Below are positions 25,180-34,055 of a DNA stretch of 64,000 nucleotides, piece by piece. Under the pieces are notes generated by a model. The model saw nothing but the letters and a program-made list of their open reading frames with translations. It was not told where the DNA came from and ran no database searches. Within the stretch, counting starts at the first letter, position 1. Each line of letters begins with the position of its first letter. The translations under genes and the position numbers were made by a program. Origin of the DNA: an uncultured Pseudoteredinibacter sp. (lineage in GTDB: Bacteria > Pseudomonadota > Gammaproteobacteria > Pseudomonadales > Cellvibrionaceae); assembly GCF_947500695.1 (NCBI RefSeq), contig NZ_CANMSS010000001.1, forward strand, positions 806,001 to 870,000, written 5' to 3'.

Positions 25180-26411
25180 ATAAACAAGAAAACCAGATAA
25201 CAGAAGCCCCTGCAATCGCCGGCAAGCTGATACCAGAGGGCCCTGTACCTGAATCTAACACCATAAGTGTACCAACAAATACAGTTTTGCACACAGACAT
25301 TTCACCGCTTCTGCCACCAGGTATGGCGTCATCGGAAGCTTTAACTCCTTATAACGAAGGACCTGTAGACATTGAAGACACGCTAAACGAGATGCGGGCT
25401 TTATTTGATAGGCACTGCATAATGACCGAATCCGAAGCCGACGCCATCGTGCTTTGGATTCTGAGTAGTTATTTGATCAACAGCTTTAGGATATTCCCCA
25501 TGTTAACGCTTGTAAGCCCTGAAAAACGATGCGGCAAATCTACTGCACTTGAGCTGATATATAGCTTATCCAAAGACAGCTTCAATCTTACAAACGCAAC
25601 TCAAGCCATAATGTATAGGATTGCCACGTCTCAGCAACCAACACTATTACTGGATGAAGCAGACACTTTCATCAAAACCGCTAGCGGTGAAATAGTAGGG
25701 TTATTGAACGGCAGTTTTAATAGAAGTAGCGCCAACGTCTCTAGATGCGAAGGAGAAAGCTTCGACGCCAAGGTACATTCAACTTGGTACCCCAAGGTGC
25801 TGGCATCTATTGGCAATCTACAAAGCACCATTATGGACCGCTCTATTGTCATCAATCTTCGCCGTAAGAAAAGTAATGAGTTTATTCAAAAGCTACCGGC
25901 AGACCCCAAAGGCCAGCACAAGCTAATCAGGCAAAAGCTTGCTAGGTGGTGCATTGATAATCTTGAGAATATTAAAAGCAACACCATCGAACCAAAAAAT
26001 ATTGGCAATGATAGGGCCGTGGATGTATGGCTCCCCCTATTTACCGTTGCCCATCAGGTAAGCACCAGTTGGAAAGCCAAGTGCGAAAGCGCCTATGAAA
26101 CTTTAACTGCAGTTGATGAACCTGAAATACCTACTCAGCTTCTTATAGATGTTAGAGAGATACTTGCAACACATACAGAGGAGAAAATAAGCACGCAAGA
26201 TCTCCTCGACAAGTTATGCGAAGACATTAACAAGCCATGGCAAACGATCAATAGAGGAAGAAAGCTTACTGGAAGCGCCATGGCTAATTTTCTGAAACCT
26301 TACGGAATTAAGCCAAGTGCTTACAGGCCCAGTGGAGGCAAGACTATCAGAGGCTACAGAAAACAAGCGTTTGTAGATACGTTTGAGCGCTACCTCCCTC
26401 CCCTACATTAA
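25176..26411 (+). CDS. DUF3631-domain ATPase (island replication protein)
   Basis: 411 aa. Disordered N-terminus (~1-65), then a RecA/AAA-like ATPase: P-loop variant SPEKRCGKSTALELI near residue 114 and Walker B PTLLLDEADTFI near 155. The C-terminal region (~315-405) ends in the DUF3631 winged part (PYGIKPSAYRPSGGKTIRGY). Such proteins resemble phage primase-helicase helpers and are common in integrative elements. Last gene of the alpA-HTH-DUF3631 operon. Confidence 0.88.
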   Translation: MNKQENQITEAPAIAGKLIPEGPVPESNTISVPTNTVLHTDISPLLPPGMASSEALTPYNEGPVDIEDTLNEMRALFDRHCIMTESEADAIVLWILSSYLINSFRIFPMLTLVSPEKRCGKSTALELIYSLSKDSFNLTNATQAIMYRIATSQQPTLLLDEADTFIKTASGEIVGLLNGSFNRSSANVSRCEGESFDAKVHSTWYPKVLASIGNLQSTIMDRSIVINLRRKKSNEFIQKLPADPKGQHKLIRQKLARWCIDNLENIKSNTIEPKNIGNDRAVDVWLPLFTVAHQVSTSWKAKCESAYETLTAVDEPEIPTQLLIDVREILATHTEEKISTQDLLDKLCEDINKPWQTINRGRKLTGSAMANFLKPYGIKPSAYRPSGGKTIRGYRKQAFVDTFERYLPPLH

Positions 26412-26992
26412 AACGTAACACTGAAACAGCCCTCGTCAAACGGGGGCTACCAACATATCAAGCTTAAACACAAGCTACTACAAAAACCCGATACATGTAA
26501 CGAGATTTACAGGCGGGAGTTACATTGTTTTATGCATGTTGCAGCCATTACGCTGTTGTCGCACTTGTTGTTTCACTTTATTGTTGCCAACCCCAGGCAC
26601 ATAGGGACTTGTATCAGTGTTACACCTTACGTGGAATTACAAAGGCCAGCTGCTAACAAATACATACGGACAAAAGCAAACCAATTGGCAAATACTGCCT
26701 AGCTGGCTCTACATCTTAATTCGGCAGCCTTATCGGGCGTCCCGCTTACGCTACCGCCCTCTAAGCTGCCGAGTCATATCTTTAAATTGCATGAACTCTT
26801 TGGCATCCTTCACGGTACAGGCCTTGCTTCGCCAAAAACGCCCCCAAAGCGATAGCTATATTGATATGGGCCACCGCAATCGGCTGAGTGATTGGCGCAA
26901 CCACCTTCACAAATAGTGAGTCGATCGACTAACTGGGATATGCGCTCTGCTCGATTCATGCGGAGAATTAAAAAGGATGGAACTTCGTTTTT
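26412..26992. other. gene-poor stretch of the island
   Basis: 581 bases with no intact gene. At 26721-26772 is a two-level hairpin (TCGGCAGC/GCTGCCGA outside, GGGCG/CGCCC inside). Minus-strand segments that read sensibly in three different frames are listed separately as a possible gene remnant. Confidence 0.5.
26751..26959 (-). pseudogene. possible frameshifted gene remnant
   Basis: On the minus strand, three successive stretches read like protein but in different frames: MNRAERISQLVDRLT, then VVAPITQPIAVAHINIAIAL, then ACTVKDAKEFMQFKDMTRQL ending at a stop. Two single-base shifts (near 26908 and 26830) would join them. I recognise no family; this could also be chance. Confidence 0.25.
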
Positions 26993-27844
26993 CTAATTTA
27001 ACTTCCTTTGGCTCCAGGCTGTATTGTAAAAGAGGCTTAGCGCCTGCTTTCTACGTACAACAATATCAATATTGCCGCGCCCAGCCTTTACTGTGCTCCA
27101 CCAAGCATCAAATTCATCTGTTTGATTGGGTATACACTGTTTAATATGCTTGGCTTCTGTTATGTTAACTAGGTTACTGTTGAATGCAATGTAATTTAAG
27201 CAATTGTCTAAACCTAGCTTATTACAATCTTTAGACTTCCTGTGCTTAAGAGCAGCGTTACTCAATACTATGGCATGAATATTTTTTGACTTGGTCAGGT
27301 TATTCTCATCCACTACTTTCAGTAAATAATCATCCATCCAACTAAGTTCTAGCATTGAAAACAGCACAATATTAAAGTCATCACCCCCGGCAGATACGCA
27401 AAATTTTTGCTCGCAGTCTGTAATTAAATCTCTAAAATTCAGAATCTTATTCGGCTTTAATTGCATATCCCCCATTATACGCCCTATTTCACCGGCCACC
27501 TCCATTGATTTCGGATGATCTGGCATGGTGTACGGCATTTCAAGCGTGAAAGTGCTATTCCGTTCATAGCTTAGATCTGGACATTTTACTTCGATATTAA
27601 ACCGAATGTTCGAGTCTTCAAATGAAACATCTATATCTTTATCTTTTTTACTACCCCTAGGAACCAATATATTGTCTTGATAATCTTGAGCAAAATAGCT
27701 AGACACCACTAACTCCGAAACACCCCTAGAGAATTCCTTTTCGCAAGCAGAATTTAACCTCGAATTAAGGCCTTGTAATTCCTCTTTACTACAGTGTGGT
27801 GAAATACAATCAAGAGATTCTTCAAGCCAATCATCGATTCTCAT
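26993..27844 (-). CDS. hypothetical protein with PD-(D/E)XK nuclease-like core
   Basis: 283 aa, soluble. Around residues 63-90 the pattern KDKDIDVSFEDSNIRFNIEVKCPD gives Asp, strand, then E-V-K, the arrangement of PD-(D/E)XK nucleases. Upstream helix GVSELVVSSYF supplies a glutamate in the usual alpha-helix position. The remainder (HAIVLSNAALKHR, SLFYNTAWSQRK) has no recognised domain. Active-site residues appear present, but family assignment is inference. It starts 9 bases after the lipoprotein stop, in the same direction. Possibly a defence or anti-element protein given its island location. Confidence 0.6.
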   Translation of the reverse strand: MRIDDWLEESLDCISPHCSKEELQGLNSRLNSACEKEFSRGVSELVVSSYFAQDYQDNILVPRGSKKDKDIDVSFEDSNIRFNIEVKCPDLSYERNSTFTLEMPYTMPDHPKSMEVAGEIGRIMGDMQLKPNKILNFRDLITDCEQKFCVSAGGDDFNIVLFSMLELSWMDDYLLKVVDENNLTKSKNIHAIVLSNAALKHRKSKDCNKLGLDNCLNYIAFNSNLVNITEAKHIKQCIPNQTDEFDAWWSTVKAGRGNIDIVVRRKQALSLFYNTAWSQRKLN

Positions 27845-27852
27845 TCTAGGTC

Positions 27853-28296
27853 CTACTTTTTAATTGAAGCAGTAAATATAGCCAATCCCTGAATGCGAGT
27901 ATTAGAATCGCCCCGACTCACACTCGTAGTATTGCCGGTAACGTAAGATCCGTTGCCACCACTCGCCGAGCCATAGCTCGTCGTAACAACAGGTTTATCC
28001 CGTTCTCGAACTCCTGACAAAAGCACACCATTTGCCCCAAGTTTGGCGGCCTCCTCCTTAAGACGCTGAATTGCAGAATTCACCAAGCTACTATTCTTTT
28101 TGAAATCATGCCCTGCACTAGCACTGATCATAGCTATTTCTTCATATGACTCAGGGGGGGTGCGATAAATACGTACAGCAGAGGGGTCTATTGGACTACG
28201 CGCCTCACCTATAACAATGGAATTACCGTCTGTTATTGTGCAGGCAGTCAAAATAGTAAAAACGCTTAGAACTAAGCTCAGAGTGATATTCTTCAT
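27853..28296 (-). CDS. hypothetical lipoprotein (DUF4156/YbjQ-like core)
   Basis: 147 aa from MKNITLSL, which starts a lipoprotein signal peptide ending in ILTAC; the open frame extends 16 codons upstream but would put the signal inside the protein. The core SYEEIAMISASAG, INSAIQRLKEEAAKLGANGVLL-type pattern resembles small envelope stress-type lipoproteins (DUF4156/RcsF-like alpha-beta unit). A glycine/serine-rich loop follows. Precedes the PD-(D/E)XK-like gene in one unit. Confidence 0.68.
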   Translation of the reverse strand: MKNITLSLVLSVFTILTACTITDGNSIVIGEARSPIDPSAVRIYRTPPESYEEIAMISASAGHDFKKNSSLVNSAIQRLKEEAAKLGANGVLLSGVRERDKPVVTTSYGSASGGNGSYVTGNTTSVSRGDSNTRIQGLAIFTASIKK

Positions 28297-28544
28297 AGCA
28301 AATTCTACGTCCATATAAAATTCGGAGTACATATCATCGGACAAAATAGAACTATATACAAGCTTTTATGCCCACCGTTCCGGCCTTCGCAAATAGACTG
28401 TGAGCTGAGCGGACCGGCGACAGCCGCATGCCGCGACTGGCTCGTAAAGTCTATGCAGCGATGGTCGCTAGTAATACTCACGTAATGATTGTTTTTACGA
28501 TCTTCTACTACCGATACTTCAACCTTGGCTTTACTAGGGAAATA

Positions 28545-28874
28545 TTGAATGATGCTGGTGACCTTGGTTTAATCTTAATGCAGCACTATGTTGCTATCGC
28601 ACATCAAACCAATCCAAATATGGAAGATAAAGTCATCGCCTCTATGTTGGACAAGTCTGTTAAAACCGTAGAAGCAGCTCGCTTGAAACTTACTAAAGCT
28701 GGATGGTTTAAAAGAACGACTTACACCAAGAATGGTGAAAAGACGATCACCTATGATGTTGGTAAAGAAGCTGTAAGCTCACAGAACAAAGCTTACATAA
28801 TTCCTAAAGCTCCGGTAGAGTCTAGTGATGGCATTCAAGATGTGAATTTAAACAACCTTACGAGAGGTCTTTGA
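28545..28874 (+). CDS. winged-helix DNA-binding protein
   Basis: 109 aa from a TTG preceded by AGGGA. The frame is open upstream to an ATG at 28428, but that extra part (VFTIFYYRYFNLGF) reads poorly as the N-terminus of a soluble regulator. The core GLILMQHYVAIAHQTNP, VIASMLDKSVKTVEAARLKLTKAGWFKR, EKTITYDVGKEAV is a winged HTH, similar to small regulators on integrative elements. Its stop overlaps the membrane protein start by one base (TGATG), so the pair is coupled. Confidence 0.65.
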   Translation: MNDAGDLGLILMQHYVAIAHQTNPNMEDKVIASMLDKSVKTVEAARLKLTKAGWFKRTTYTKNGEKTITYDVGKEAVSSQNKAYIIPKAPVESSDGIQDVNLNNLTRGL

Positions 28875-29275
28875 TGTACGAGGAAACAGGTCTTACCTTT
28901 TGGGAATATATCGGTATTGCTAAAAATATATCTTGGCTACTTTGGTTACTTTTAATTGGTACCTACCTATTTATTGGTTATATTTTGTACTCCAAAACCC
29001 GAATTAGGTATGGAGCTTATAGAAACGAGCTAGGCGTTTTTTGGACAAACCTAAAGTTTAAATACAAAGCAATAATCTTAACTATTTACTTTTTAAGTTT
29101 ATTCAGCTTACCCTTTGCAGCATATGAACAGGGAAAAAGTTCGTATATCGAGGAACTAGAAGAAAAATCTATGTTTTGTGACTCTTATAATCCAACTAAG
29201 GATTGTGAGAGTATTTATACAAAGCTTAGAAAGTTAGGTGTAGATCCAAGTCAACCAACAGGGTTTGAATTCTAA
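28874..29275 (+). CDS. hypothetical membrane protein
   Basis: 133 aa, two transmembrane helices (~residues 17-40 and ~68-86) with a short cytoplasmic loop and a C-terminal extracytoplasmic tail containing two cysteines (MFCDSY, KDCESIY). No family recognised. Coupled to the winged-helix gene and followed by a strong terminator, so the two form a closed unit. Confidence 0.6.
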   Translation: MYEETGLTFWEYIGIAKNISWLLWLLLIGTYLFIGYILYSKTRIRYGAYRNELGVFWTNLKFKYKAIILTIYFLSLFSLPFAAYEQGKSSYIEELEEKSMFCDSYNPTKDCESIYTKLRKLGVDPSQPTGFEF

Positions 29276-29307
29276 CTACCTATCGCTTGCCGACCGAGCA
29301 AACCAAG

Positions 29308-29329
29308 CCCCACTTCAGTGGGGTTTTTT
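29308..29329 (+). terminator. rho-independent terminator
   Basis: CCCCAC-TTCA-GTGGGG followed by TTTTTT, 33 bases after the membrane protein stop. Confidence 0.9.
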
Positions 29330-29483
29330 CTATCTGCTGCATACAAACCTTTAAGGTAAATTTATATCGCATAATTTTTGAGCAGCTTAAAGGGATTTTT
29401 GCTCATCTGCTTACAGGATCTATTGATCCAACTTGACTTAATGCAGATACTTAACACCCTATCAAATACTTAGGAATGGAAAG

Positions 29484-30029
29484 ATGGACCTATCCAATGA
29501 AACACTGGTAGTAATTGCAGCAGGGGCCAGTGCTTTTGCTGCAACAGCGAGTGCTGTGGCTGCTGGGCTTAGTCTTCGACACTCTAAACATGCACTCAAG
29601 CTGGATCACTCCCCTTACCTAAATGTGTATACAACTCACGACATCGAATACACTTACCGACATAAAACTGTATTCGAGGTTGTTAACACGGGCACTGGCC
29701 TAGCAAGGCTCACAAACATTACCTGGTATGTTAGAGGTACCAAAATCCTAGGGGAAAACCTTACAACGGAATTGTGGAAAATGGTAAAACAGGAATACGG
29801 GCTTACTGAAGAGCAAATTGGGATTTCATCTGCCGCTACAAATGAGGCTGCAATAGCTCCAGGGAAAAATATTGTTTTTGTAGCTTTAACTTGTAGCAAG
29901 CCTGAAATAATTGAAAGTATTTTACGCCGAGGCACATATATCCATTTGACATATACATCTCCTGTAGGGGAAGAAACCCATTTATACGAACGAATGACAC
30001 CTTCCCCTAAGATCCCTAGTAACCACTAA
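29484..30029 (+). CDS. membrane-anchored hypothetical protein, island paralogue 1
   Basis: 181 aa. One N-terminal TM helix (~7-28), a linker, then a beta-rich domain beginning KLDHSPYLNVY and EVVNTGTGLARLTNITWYV. It shares with the proteins at 31234 and 32366 the order TM helix, (H/K)xPxL, a strand ending N-x-G-x-G-x-A, then a strand with a G-K turn, and a late beta-pair. No known domain name. AAAG site just before ATG. Confidence 0.65.
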   Translation: MDLSNETLVVIAAGASAFAATASAVAAGLSLRHSKHALKLDHSPYLNVYTTHDIEYTYRHKTVFEVVNTGTGLARLTNITWYVRGTKILGENLTTELWKMVKQEYGLTEEQIGISSAATNEAAIAPGKNIVFVALTCSKPEIIESILRRGTYIHLTYTSPVGEETHLYERMTPSPKIPSNH

Positions 30030-30236
30030 GTATGTAAAAAATAATTTTTACAGCGAACCTTTAGCGAAAATACCTCATCTGCTTAAGAGCACAATCGGTC
30101 CAGCTGACTAGTAAAGGAGCGCACATTGTTACCCGCGCGCTATCATTCAACCGAATTTTTACTAAGCTAATAGGTATGATCAAAATAGTTTTCGGACTAC
30201 GCTAAAACACGGACATTAAACTACAAGGAAAATATT

Positions 30237-31115
30237 TTGGATAACAAGAAGCCTGCTCAGAGCTCCCAAAATGTATTTAGAATACTGAAATGGTTTTGGG
30301 AATTTAGCGGCCTAAGATTCGTCTATCGAAAAATTAGACCACATACCCATCAAGAGGAGAACGCTTCTGGATTTAGAAAGCCCAGCACATTCTTTTTATG
30401 GTTTATTGGATTATGGGTAGCCTCTTATGGAATAGCATCCCAGAAGTATGAAAACCGCCTGGATAGGGCCGAAAGCAAGCTAGCTCTGTTAGCCTCGCAA
30501 CTATATGGTGGGCAGAGAACTCAAGCTTTAGAGCGCCTCGGCACCGTTCAAAATACGCCATGTCCTAGAAACCCAACCCTACTAAACCTCAAGAGTATTA
30601 CACACGCAATATTCAGTGAAAACTCAAAGTGCCGGAGCGTCGTCGAAGGTGCTCAAGACATATTAGTAGCAAACAAAGATCATCTGAATGACCTAACTCT
30701 AAACAACCTAAATCTCTCAGGCACACAACTCAACCTAGCAAACTTCACCAAATCTGAACTATTTAACACGGACTTATCTAGCGCGAAGTTATATCAAGCA
30801 CAGTTTGTTGGCAGTATATTTGTCAATGTGGACTTCACAGACGCAAACCTTAGAAATTCAAACTTCAAAGGCGCAAAAGGAACCCTGTTAGACTTCACGA
30901 ATGCAAATTTAGTTGAAGCAGATTTTACAAACTTTACTGTTGGGTATCGAATGAACGGAAACTTAGATGAAGACGAATTAATCAAGCTGCTTGAAAAGGC
31001 CTCATCGCTATATATGGCCAAAGGAATACCTGAAAATGTTATAGCGCAGCTAAAGAAGAGAAAAGCTGAATTGTTTGAGCACCCACACGCAGTTAATCGG
31101 CTCATTGGACACTAA
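30237..31115 (+). CDS. membrane-anchored pentapeptide-repeat protein
   Basis: 292 aa from a TTG preceded by AAGGA. TM helix at ~51-67 (TFFLWFIGLWVASYGIA), a helical stretch, a possible disulfide-type pair (TPCPR, SKCRS), then ~15 pentapeptide repeats (A-D/N-L/F-x-x) from about residue 160 to 235, giving a right-handed beta-helix. The C-terminus is helical. Pentapeptide proteins mimic DNA (gyrase protection) or scaffold complexes; the membrane anchor argues for scaffolding. It sits between members of the paralogous family, suggesting joint function. Confidence 0.75.
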   Translation: MDNKKPAQSSQNVFRILKWFWEFSGLRFVYRKIRPHTHQEENASGFRKPSTFFLWFIGLWVASYGIASQKYENRLDRAESKLALLASQLYGGQRTQALERLGTVQNTPCPRNPTLLNLKSITHAIFSENSKCRSVVEGAQDILVANKDHLNDLTLNNLNLSGTQLNLANFTKSELFNTDLSSAKLYQAQFVGSIFVNVDFTDANLRNSNFKGAKGTLLDFTNANLVEADFTNFTVGYRMNGNLDEDELIKLLEKASSLYMAKGIPENVIAQLKKRKAELFEHPHAVNRLIGH

Positions 31116-31233
31116 CTTCATTTGGCCAAGAACACCCGTACAGAGTGCTATATGCACATATTGTACTGTTTCGCTCTAGTGTAAAAATGATCAACCCTAC
31201 TTACAATATCGACAAAAAAAGGACTGTGACAGC

Positions 31234-31728
31234 ATGTTGGAATCCGTACAGCGAGAGCTACTATTCATCGACTGGAGCGCCGTAACAGCCCTATTTAGTG
31301 TTTTTATTGCTAAAAGGGCAAATGACATAAACCATAAACCCCTTCTTAATCAGAGGCAGAGTCGAGTCCCCCCGAATGACTCTTCGAGAGGTTACCTAAA
31401 ATTAGAGCTAAAAAACTATGGTACCGGCGTTGCTGAGATAATATCGATTGAATACAACATACTCGGAAAGATCTACCAAGGCCATGAACTAAATCAGGGA
31501 TTAAATACCGCCTTTAATGCGGAGAATAACCGGTACGGCCGCCCTGCTGGCTCAGTAGCAACGATACAACCAAAAACGCTGATAGGAGGGAAAGAGTCTG
31601 AGCTTATTTTCGAACTAAAACATAATAATAATGAAGTGTTCGACTGGCTTCTTAATACAGCTGTGATAATAGAGGTTAAATATAAATGCATACAAGGACG
31701 GGACTATAAATTTATAGGGCGTATTTGA
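31234..31728 (+). CDS. membrane-anchored hypothetical protein, island paralogue 2
   Basis: 164 aa. Short, weak TM helix (~12-27), then DINHKPLLNQ, the core LKLELKNYGTGVAEIISIEY, and VIIEVKYKCIQGR near the end. Same motif order as paralogues 1 and 3, although overall identity is low. Good AAGGA site upstream. Confidence 0.62.
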   Translation: MLESVQRELLFIDWSAVTALFSVFIAKRANDINHKPLLNQRQSRVPPNDSSRGYLKLELKNYGTGVAEIISIEYNILGKIYQGHELNQGLNTAFNAENNRYGRPAGSVATIQPKTLIGGKESELIFELKHNNNEVFDWLLNTAVIIEVKYKCIQGRDYKFIGRI

Positions 31729-32365
31729 TACTTCATAAATTTTGTATTTAGAGAACCCAGAAAGGAAAGTTCCTCACTTGCTTACAGGGGCAGTACGAGC
31801 TGCCCCACGCTTGAGATTCCAAACTCCCCCCCCCGGGAGCTGTTTAACCTCAATTAGAATATTACCGCCCCCACTTATTTACACCACTACACCGTACTGC
31901 CTCATCTTTATATTTGTAGCGCTTGCTTTGTGATAAAGCTGTCGATGGGAATTCAGCATAAAGATACAGCATTTAAGATCTCACTATTTCAACCGTCAGC
32001 AAGCCCTCTTAGACATTGCGCGGGTGCACCACCAACAAGCTATCACTACCGATAAATTAAGCAATATTCCGGGAAACCGATAGCTTGACGGCAACATAAC
32101 CCTTAACAAACATGTCTACTACAAAGCATACAAACCTCACTAGTCTTGTGCTGCATTTTTAAATGCATACTAACTGTGCAAATTAACAACAAAGCGCGGT
32201 AAATACCCCTTATACAAAAACTCGTAGACAAGAGTGCCGAAGCACATACAAATCAACTTATCAGCCCCACATGTCAGGTAATCATTGAGCTTGTTTCACA
32301 TCGATACAGATTTATAATAACTTGATTCCACACAAACCAACTTTCAACCATTAAAGAGATACAGC
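31729..32365. other. gene-free island stretch
   Basis: 637 bases, no gene seen. Contains a hairpin GGGGCAG-6-CTGCCCC at 31787-31806, a run of nine C at 31826-31834 prone to slippage, and a copy of the CTCAYYTGCTTA motif at 31772. Confidence 0.5.
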
Positions 32366-32899
32366 ATGGAAGCCAATGTCGTAGAAGTAGTATCAGCAGT
32401 GAATCAAACAGCGTTTTATTCAGATCCGGTGTTTTGGATGTCTGCATTAGCAGCGAGTATCGCTCTCCTAAATTGGCTAGAAACAAAGAAATCTAACCGA
32501 GCCAAACACAAGCCACTTGTCGGCCTAGAAATGAACATGCTCAAAAACTGCTTTGAAGTTGATATTAGAAACGTTGGGCTTGGACCTGCTGAATTTACAC
32601 GCGTTCAATGGACAATCGACGGAAAAAAAATACCACGGGGCAAATTTATAGAGGCAGTAGAAGCACTCTTCATGGAATATGGAATTAAACTTGGTGATGA
32701 AAGCCATGCTTTTGAGTTCAGTGAAGGAGCTGCATTATCAACAGGCGAAAAGCGAGATGTCTTAAAAGTGTTTTTTTCACCAGATAAACGTCAGGATATT
32801 ACAGCCGCTATCGCACGAGTAGATTACGACATAGAGTACCATTCAGTGCTAAAGCAAAAAGCTACAGTCGGAAAAGGTCTACATAATGCAGGTCATTAG
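32366..32899 (+). CDS. membrane-anchored hypothetical protein, island paralogue 3
   Basis: 177 aa. TM helix at ~23-39 (VFWMSALAASIALLNWL), then AKHKPLVGLEM, FEVDIRNVGLGPAEFTRVQW, TIDGKKIPRGKF and a late YDIEYHS strand. Homologous in plan to paralogues 1 and 2. Last gene of the island before the tRNA-Ser. Preceded by AAAGAGA before ATG. Confidence 0.65.
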   Translation: MEANVVEVVSAVNQTAFYSDPVFWMSALAASIALLNWLETKKSNRAKHKPLVGLEMNMLKNCFEVDIRNVGLGPAEFTRVQWTIDGKKIPRGKFIEAVEALFMEYGIKLGDESHAFEFSEGAALSTGEKRDVLKVFFSPDKRQDITAAIARVDYDIEYHSVLKQKATVGKGLHNAGH

Positions 32900-32980
32900 C
32901 AAAAGCTCCTGTAAAAGCCCCAACATTCTATAGACCTAAACAAATGCCGGTCTCATTGACGGTCTAATTTCTTCAGGCGT

Positions 32981-33014
32981 AAAAAAACCCAAGTTATATC
33001 AATAACTTGGGGTT
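32981..33014 (-). terminator. island-supplied terminator for tRNA-Ser
   Basis: Minus strand: CCCAAGTTAT and ATAACTTGGG pair around TGAT, followed by a run of T. It replaces the displaced native terminator (22345-22400) and also faces paralogue 3. Confidence 0.8.
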
Positions 33015-33019
33015 CATTT

Positions 33020-33108
<89 letters not shown>

Positions 33109-33144
33109 GGAGGAAACAGATGGGCTCTGTTTCAAGAGGGCGCA

Positions 33145-33173
33145 ACTGTACACAAAAGCTCTTTGGGATGCAA
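33145..33173 (-). promoter_or_regulatory. promoter of tRNA-Ser
   Basis: Minus strand: -35 TTGCAT, 17-base spacer, -10 TACAGT, then TGCGCCC. Overlaps the 3' end of the nitroreductase gene. Confidence 0.55.
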
Positions 33174-33175
33174 TC

Positions 33176-33736
33176 TTAGTTGGGCCAATTTTGAAAAAAA
33201 TCAGGGACTTGCAGCTCTGGTACGCTGCGGTTTGGTATTTGCGGGGTGCCCATATAGACGAAGCCCACAATTTCTTCAGTAGCTTGCATTCCTAGGCCAT
33301 CTTTAACCACTTGATGGAAGGCCATATCGCCGCTGCGCCAATAAGCTCCTACTCCTAATGCAAAGGCTGCTGTGATCATATTTTGGACAGAGGCCGCCAC
33401 CGCCATCAGCTGTTCTTCCCTTGGCACTTTGGGGTGCTCAACAATATTCGCAATAGCAACATATAAGCACGGTGCTCTTAAGGGCATTTTTAGCAAACGC
33501 TCTTTTTGCTGCTCATCCAACTCTGTTTTATCCGCTAGAGCAGCCTTTAAATAGAGCTCCCCCAAAGCCTGCAAACCTTCCCCGCTGATGTATAAATAAC
33601 GCCAAGGCCTTAAATTACCGTGATCCGCCGCTCGCAGTGCAGCGGCCTCTATTTCTGCCCGCTGTTCCGAGCTCGGCCCCGGGGCTATTAATTTACCGTG
33701 TGAGATTCGATTTTTTAGAGCATCTAATGCTTGCAT
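33176..33736 (-). CDS. nitroreductase family protein (YdjA-like)
   Basis: 186 aa FMN-dependent oxidoreductase of the short YdjA type. Motifs: LKNRISHGKL, ALRAADHGNLRPWRYLYI (FMN contact), RAPCLYVAIANI, HPKVPREEQLMAVAASVQNM, GAYWRSGD and IVGFVYMGTPQ. Physiological substrate unknown. Its 3' end reaches into the tRNA-Ser promoter. Confidence 0.9.
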   Translation of the reverse strand: MQALDALKNRISHGKLIAPGPSSEQRAEIEAAALRAADHGNLRPWRYLYISGEGLQALGELYLKAALADKTELDEQQKERLLKMPLRAPCLYVAIANIVEHPKVPREEQLMAVAASVQNMITAAFALGVGAYWRSGDMAFHQVVKDGLGMQATEEIVGFVYMGTPQIPNRSVPELQVPDFFQNWPN

Positions 33737-34055
33737 ATTGTATATATTTCAGTCGGATAGAGAATATTTTTAATAAAATACACAAATGCTCGCCATAATA
33801 CGAAGCAAAAGCATATTCTTCTAATCAATTGTACTACGAACAGGGAAAATATATGCCACAAAGACTAAACAGACGTAAAATTGTGAAATATACTTCTATA
33901 TTACGTAGCGTTTGAGCTTATTAATGAGCTTTATGCATTAAGCCCTTCCATTCCAGCATTAAAAAGACGATGATAGCTGGGTTTTGTGATCTACTACACA
34001 TTATCCGAGACCCAACTACAATTAACACAAGATGCCAAAGTAGTTTTCGCGCTTG
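33737..34055. promoter_or_regulatory. divergent AT-rich intergenic region
   Basis: About 320 bases carrying the divergent promoters of the nitroreductase and cyclase genes. A 20-codon ORF (33853-33915, basic, AGGGA before its ATG) is noted but too short to call. Confidence 0.4.

Noticed and set aside
26617-26916. 99-codon plus-strand frame in the island
   Set aside because: Composition is non-coding, and it overlaps a hairpin and the minus-strand remnant.
29276-32365. Integron-type gene cassettes
   Set aside because: Repeated spacing motif suggested cassettes, but no attC-like core sites (GTTRRRY/RYYYAAC) flank the genes and no integron integrase is present.
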